Shown here piece after piece: positions 62,801 to 64,000 of a stretch of DNA of 64,000 bases (within the stretch, counting starts at the first letter, position 1; each line of letters starts with the position of its first letter). The position numbers were made by a program, and so were the translations under genes. Source of the DNA: Anoplolepis gracilipes (lineage: Eukaryota; Arthropoda; Insecta; Hymenoptera; Formicidae). The stretch covers positions 4,193,501-4,257,500 of the forward strand of contig NC_132983.1 of the NCBI RefSeq assembly GCF_047496725.1, read 5' to 3'. The notes beneath the pieces were generated by a model. It was not told the DNA's origin and did not search any database. It was given only the letters and a program-made list of their open reading frames with translations.

Positions 62801-64000
62801 AATTTGTTATTAACGTTAGATGACACTGTTACATTTCAATAATATATTCATACTTTATTAGACAGTTAGAAGTTTCCTTGCTTTAAAAAAATTAATGAAA
62901 GGAAGTAAGGTAGTTCAAAAGACGTTTAAAAAATTGAAAACATTTTTTTAAAGGATCCAAACTCTCGTTCCAAGTATTATGTTCCCCTCCATTAAATGTG
63001 TTAAATCTTTCGTATTACTTCGACTGGATGGATCATCCTTGAGCTTCTAACGATGCCGTGGATACCGCGAATAAATGGATGCGCGAGGATACATCAAGAG
63101 GATACAGCAAGAGCGAGTCGAGAAAACGCGTTGGTATCGATTACCATTCCCCGGCGTGATGTCGCGGCAAATCACCGGATATAAAGCTAAAGTATGATGA
63201 TTGTTGATACCGGCAAAACGCAACGCAAGCTCGCTAATATTCCCCATCGCCGCCACCGCCGCCTTTCACCTCGCCGGATTCGCTCTCCGTGGCAATGGGC
63301 TCGTCGTTGAAACGATCCGCGACAAGAAAACCCGCGACGAATGCCGCAGTAAATCCGTAAGCGTGGCTCGGTGTCAGCGACAAAAAAACTCGTGTTCGCA
63401 TCTTGTCGTTGTCCCCTCCAAGAAGTAGACATATTACTCCGCGACTTACTGGCGCTTCCAAGTCAGTATACGGTTTCTTACGAGTGTGGCACTACAGGTG
63501 GTTTTATATTATATTGCTTGACAGTATAAGTCGCTGGAATTAAATTACCTTGGAATTCTATTGCAAAAGAATTTGTATCAAAAATTAAAACAATAACATG
63601 TATTTATTTATGTCAATTAAAAGAGATTTTGAGACGAGCCTTTCTTTCGACAAAAACAATCAAGCTCGTTAATTGAGATGTGCAACATGTAAGAATTTTG
63701 CGCATAATCGGCATTTTATTGCAAAAACGATGATTCTATAGAACTATGCATTTTGATTTAATTTTTTTATTCGACGCGAATTTTTTGCCCGGTGTGAAAT
63801 TCTGAATCCTAGCTATTTCTGTCTTGACGGATAAACCGTGTCAAATATAAGCTTTTTCAATCGATCGTGTGACGATCGTGCATCGCGTATGTTATTCGAT
63901 CAATCGATTGATCGCTTTCTTACGGAATTGAGAAAAATGAACGCGACGCGTAGCACGCATAATATGCACAACGTTGAAGAAGGCTCAGGGAAGAGTCAGG
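56681..64000. other. Non-coding DNA with GC-rich patches
   Basis: Alternating AT-rich and CpG-rich DNA without a recognised gene. Poly(T) tracts lie at 57039-57066 (28 nt) and 59809-59835 (27 nt). CpG-rich patches are at about 58640-59110, 60150-60740, 61190-61640 and 63040-63440. The first contains a 23-nt near-perfect palindrome (58868-58890) and a 29-nt (GA)n. An 18-nt palindrome CGATCAATCGATTGATCG lies at 63897-63914. It could be the continuing spineless intron or lie beyond it. Confidence 0.5.
58739..58767. repeat. (GA)n microsatellite, 29 nt
   Basis: A pure GA run inside a CpG-rich patch, about 100 nt before the 23-nt palindrome at 58868. On the minus strand it reads (CT)n. Confidence 0.95.

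Overview
The window looks like a gene-poor, mostly non-coding stretch of an insect nuclear genome, probably Hymenoptera and possibly an ant. It is AT-rich overall, with CpG-rich islands of about 0.3-0.9 kb, many long poly(A)/poly(T) tracts and many (GA)n and (TA)n microsatellites. No bacterial-style operons, rRNA, CRISPR array or intact transposon gene is visible. The species call is inference; the insect call rests mainly on one recognisable protein-coding exon.

Only two genes are recognised with confidence. A complete tRNA-Asp(GTC) gene lies at 300-371 (+) with a Pol III T-run terminator. One coding exon at 36819-37009 (+), with good splice sites, encodes the basic helix-loop-helix domain of the spineless / aryl hydrocarbon receptor (AhR) homologue. 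The preceding exon (N-terminus) and the following exons (PAS domains) were not found here. The exon therefore sits between very long flanks, up to 36 kb upstream (intron and/or 5' region) and at least 27 kb downstream (intron). Most of the window is probably intronic or cis-regulatory DNA of this one gene.

Layout: 1-0.4 kb tRNA-Asp; 0.4-11 kb AT-rich non-coding DNA with a 56-nt (GA)n; 11.02-11.75 kb a four-copy 186-bp tandem array that stays open as a 62-codon repeat; 12.4-13.26 kb a 439-bp tandem duplication; 13.26-13.86 kb a GC-rich island starting with clustered CACGT motifs; 16.37-16.75 kb a possible hAT-like MITE; 19.75-20.17 kb a 207-bp tandem duplication; GC-rich islands near 18.9, 22.3, 27.3, 31.1, 34.7, 38.6, 41.9, 46.3, 56.0, 58.6, 60.2 and 63.1 kb; the bHLH exon at 36.8 kb; and a TATA/initiator pair at 31.2 kb and a CRE-rich candidate first exon at 42 kb as possible promoters.

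I found no convincing new multi-gene system. The most interesting items are the isolated spineless exon in a large regulatory landscape, the in-frame 62-codon tandem array, the clustered CACGT motifs, the CRE-flanked candidate exon, and several long perfect palindromes in GC-rich islands. Short open frames without homology, domains or splice support are treated as probable chance.
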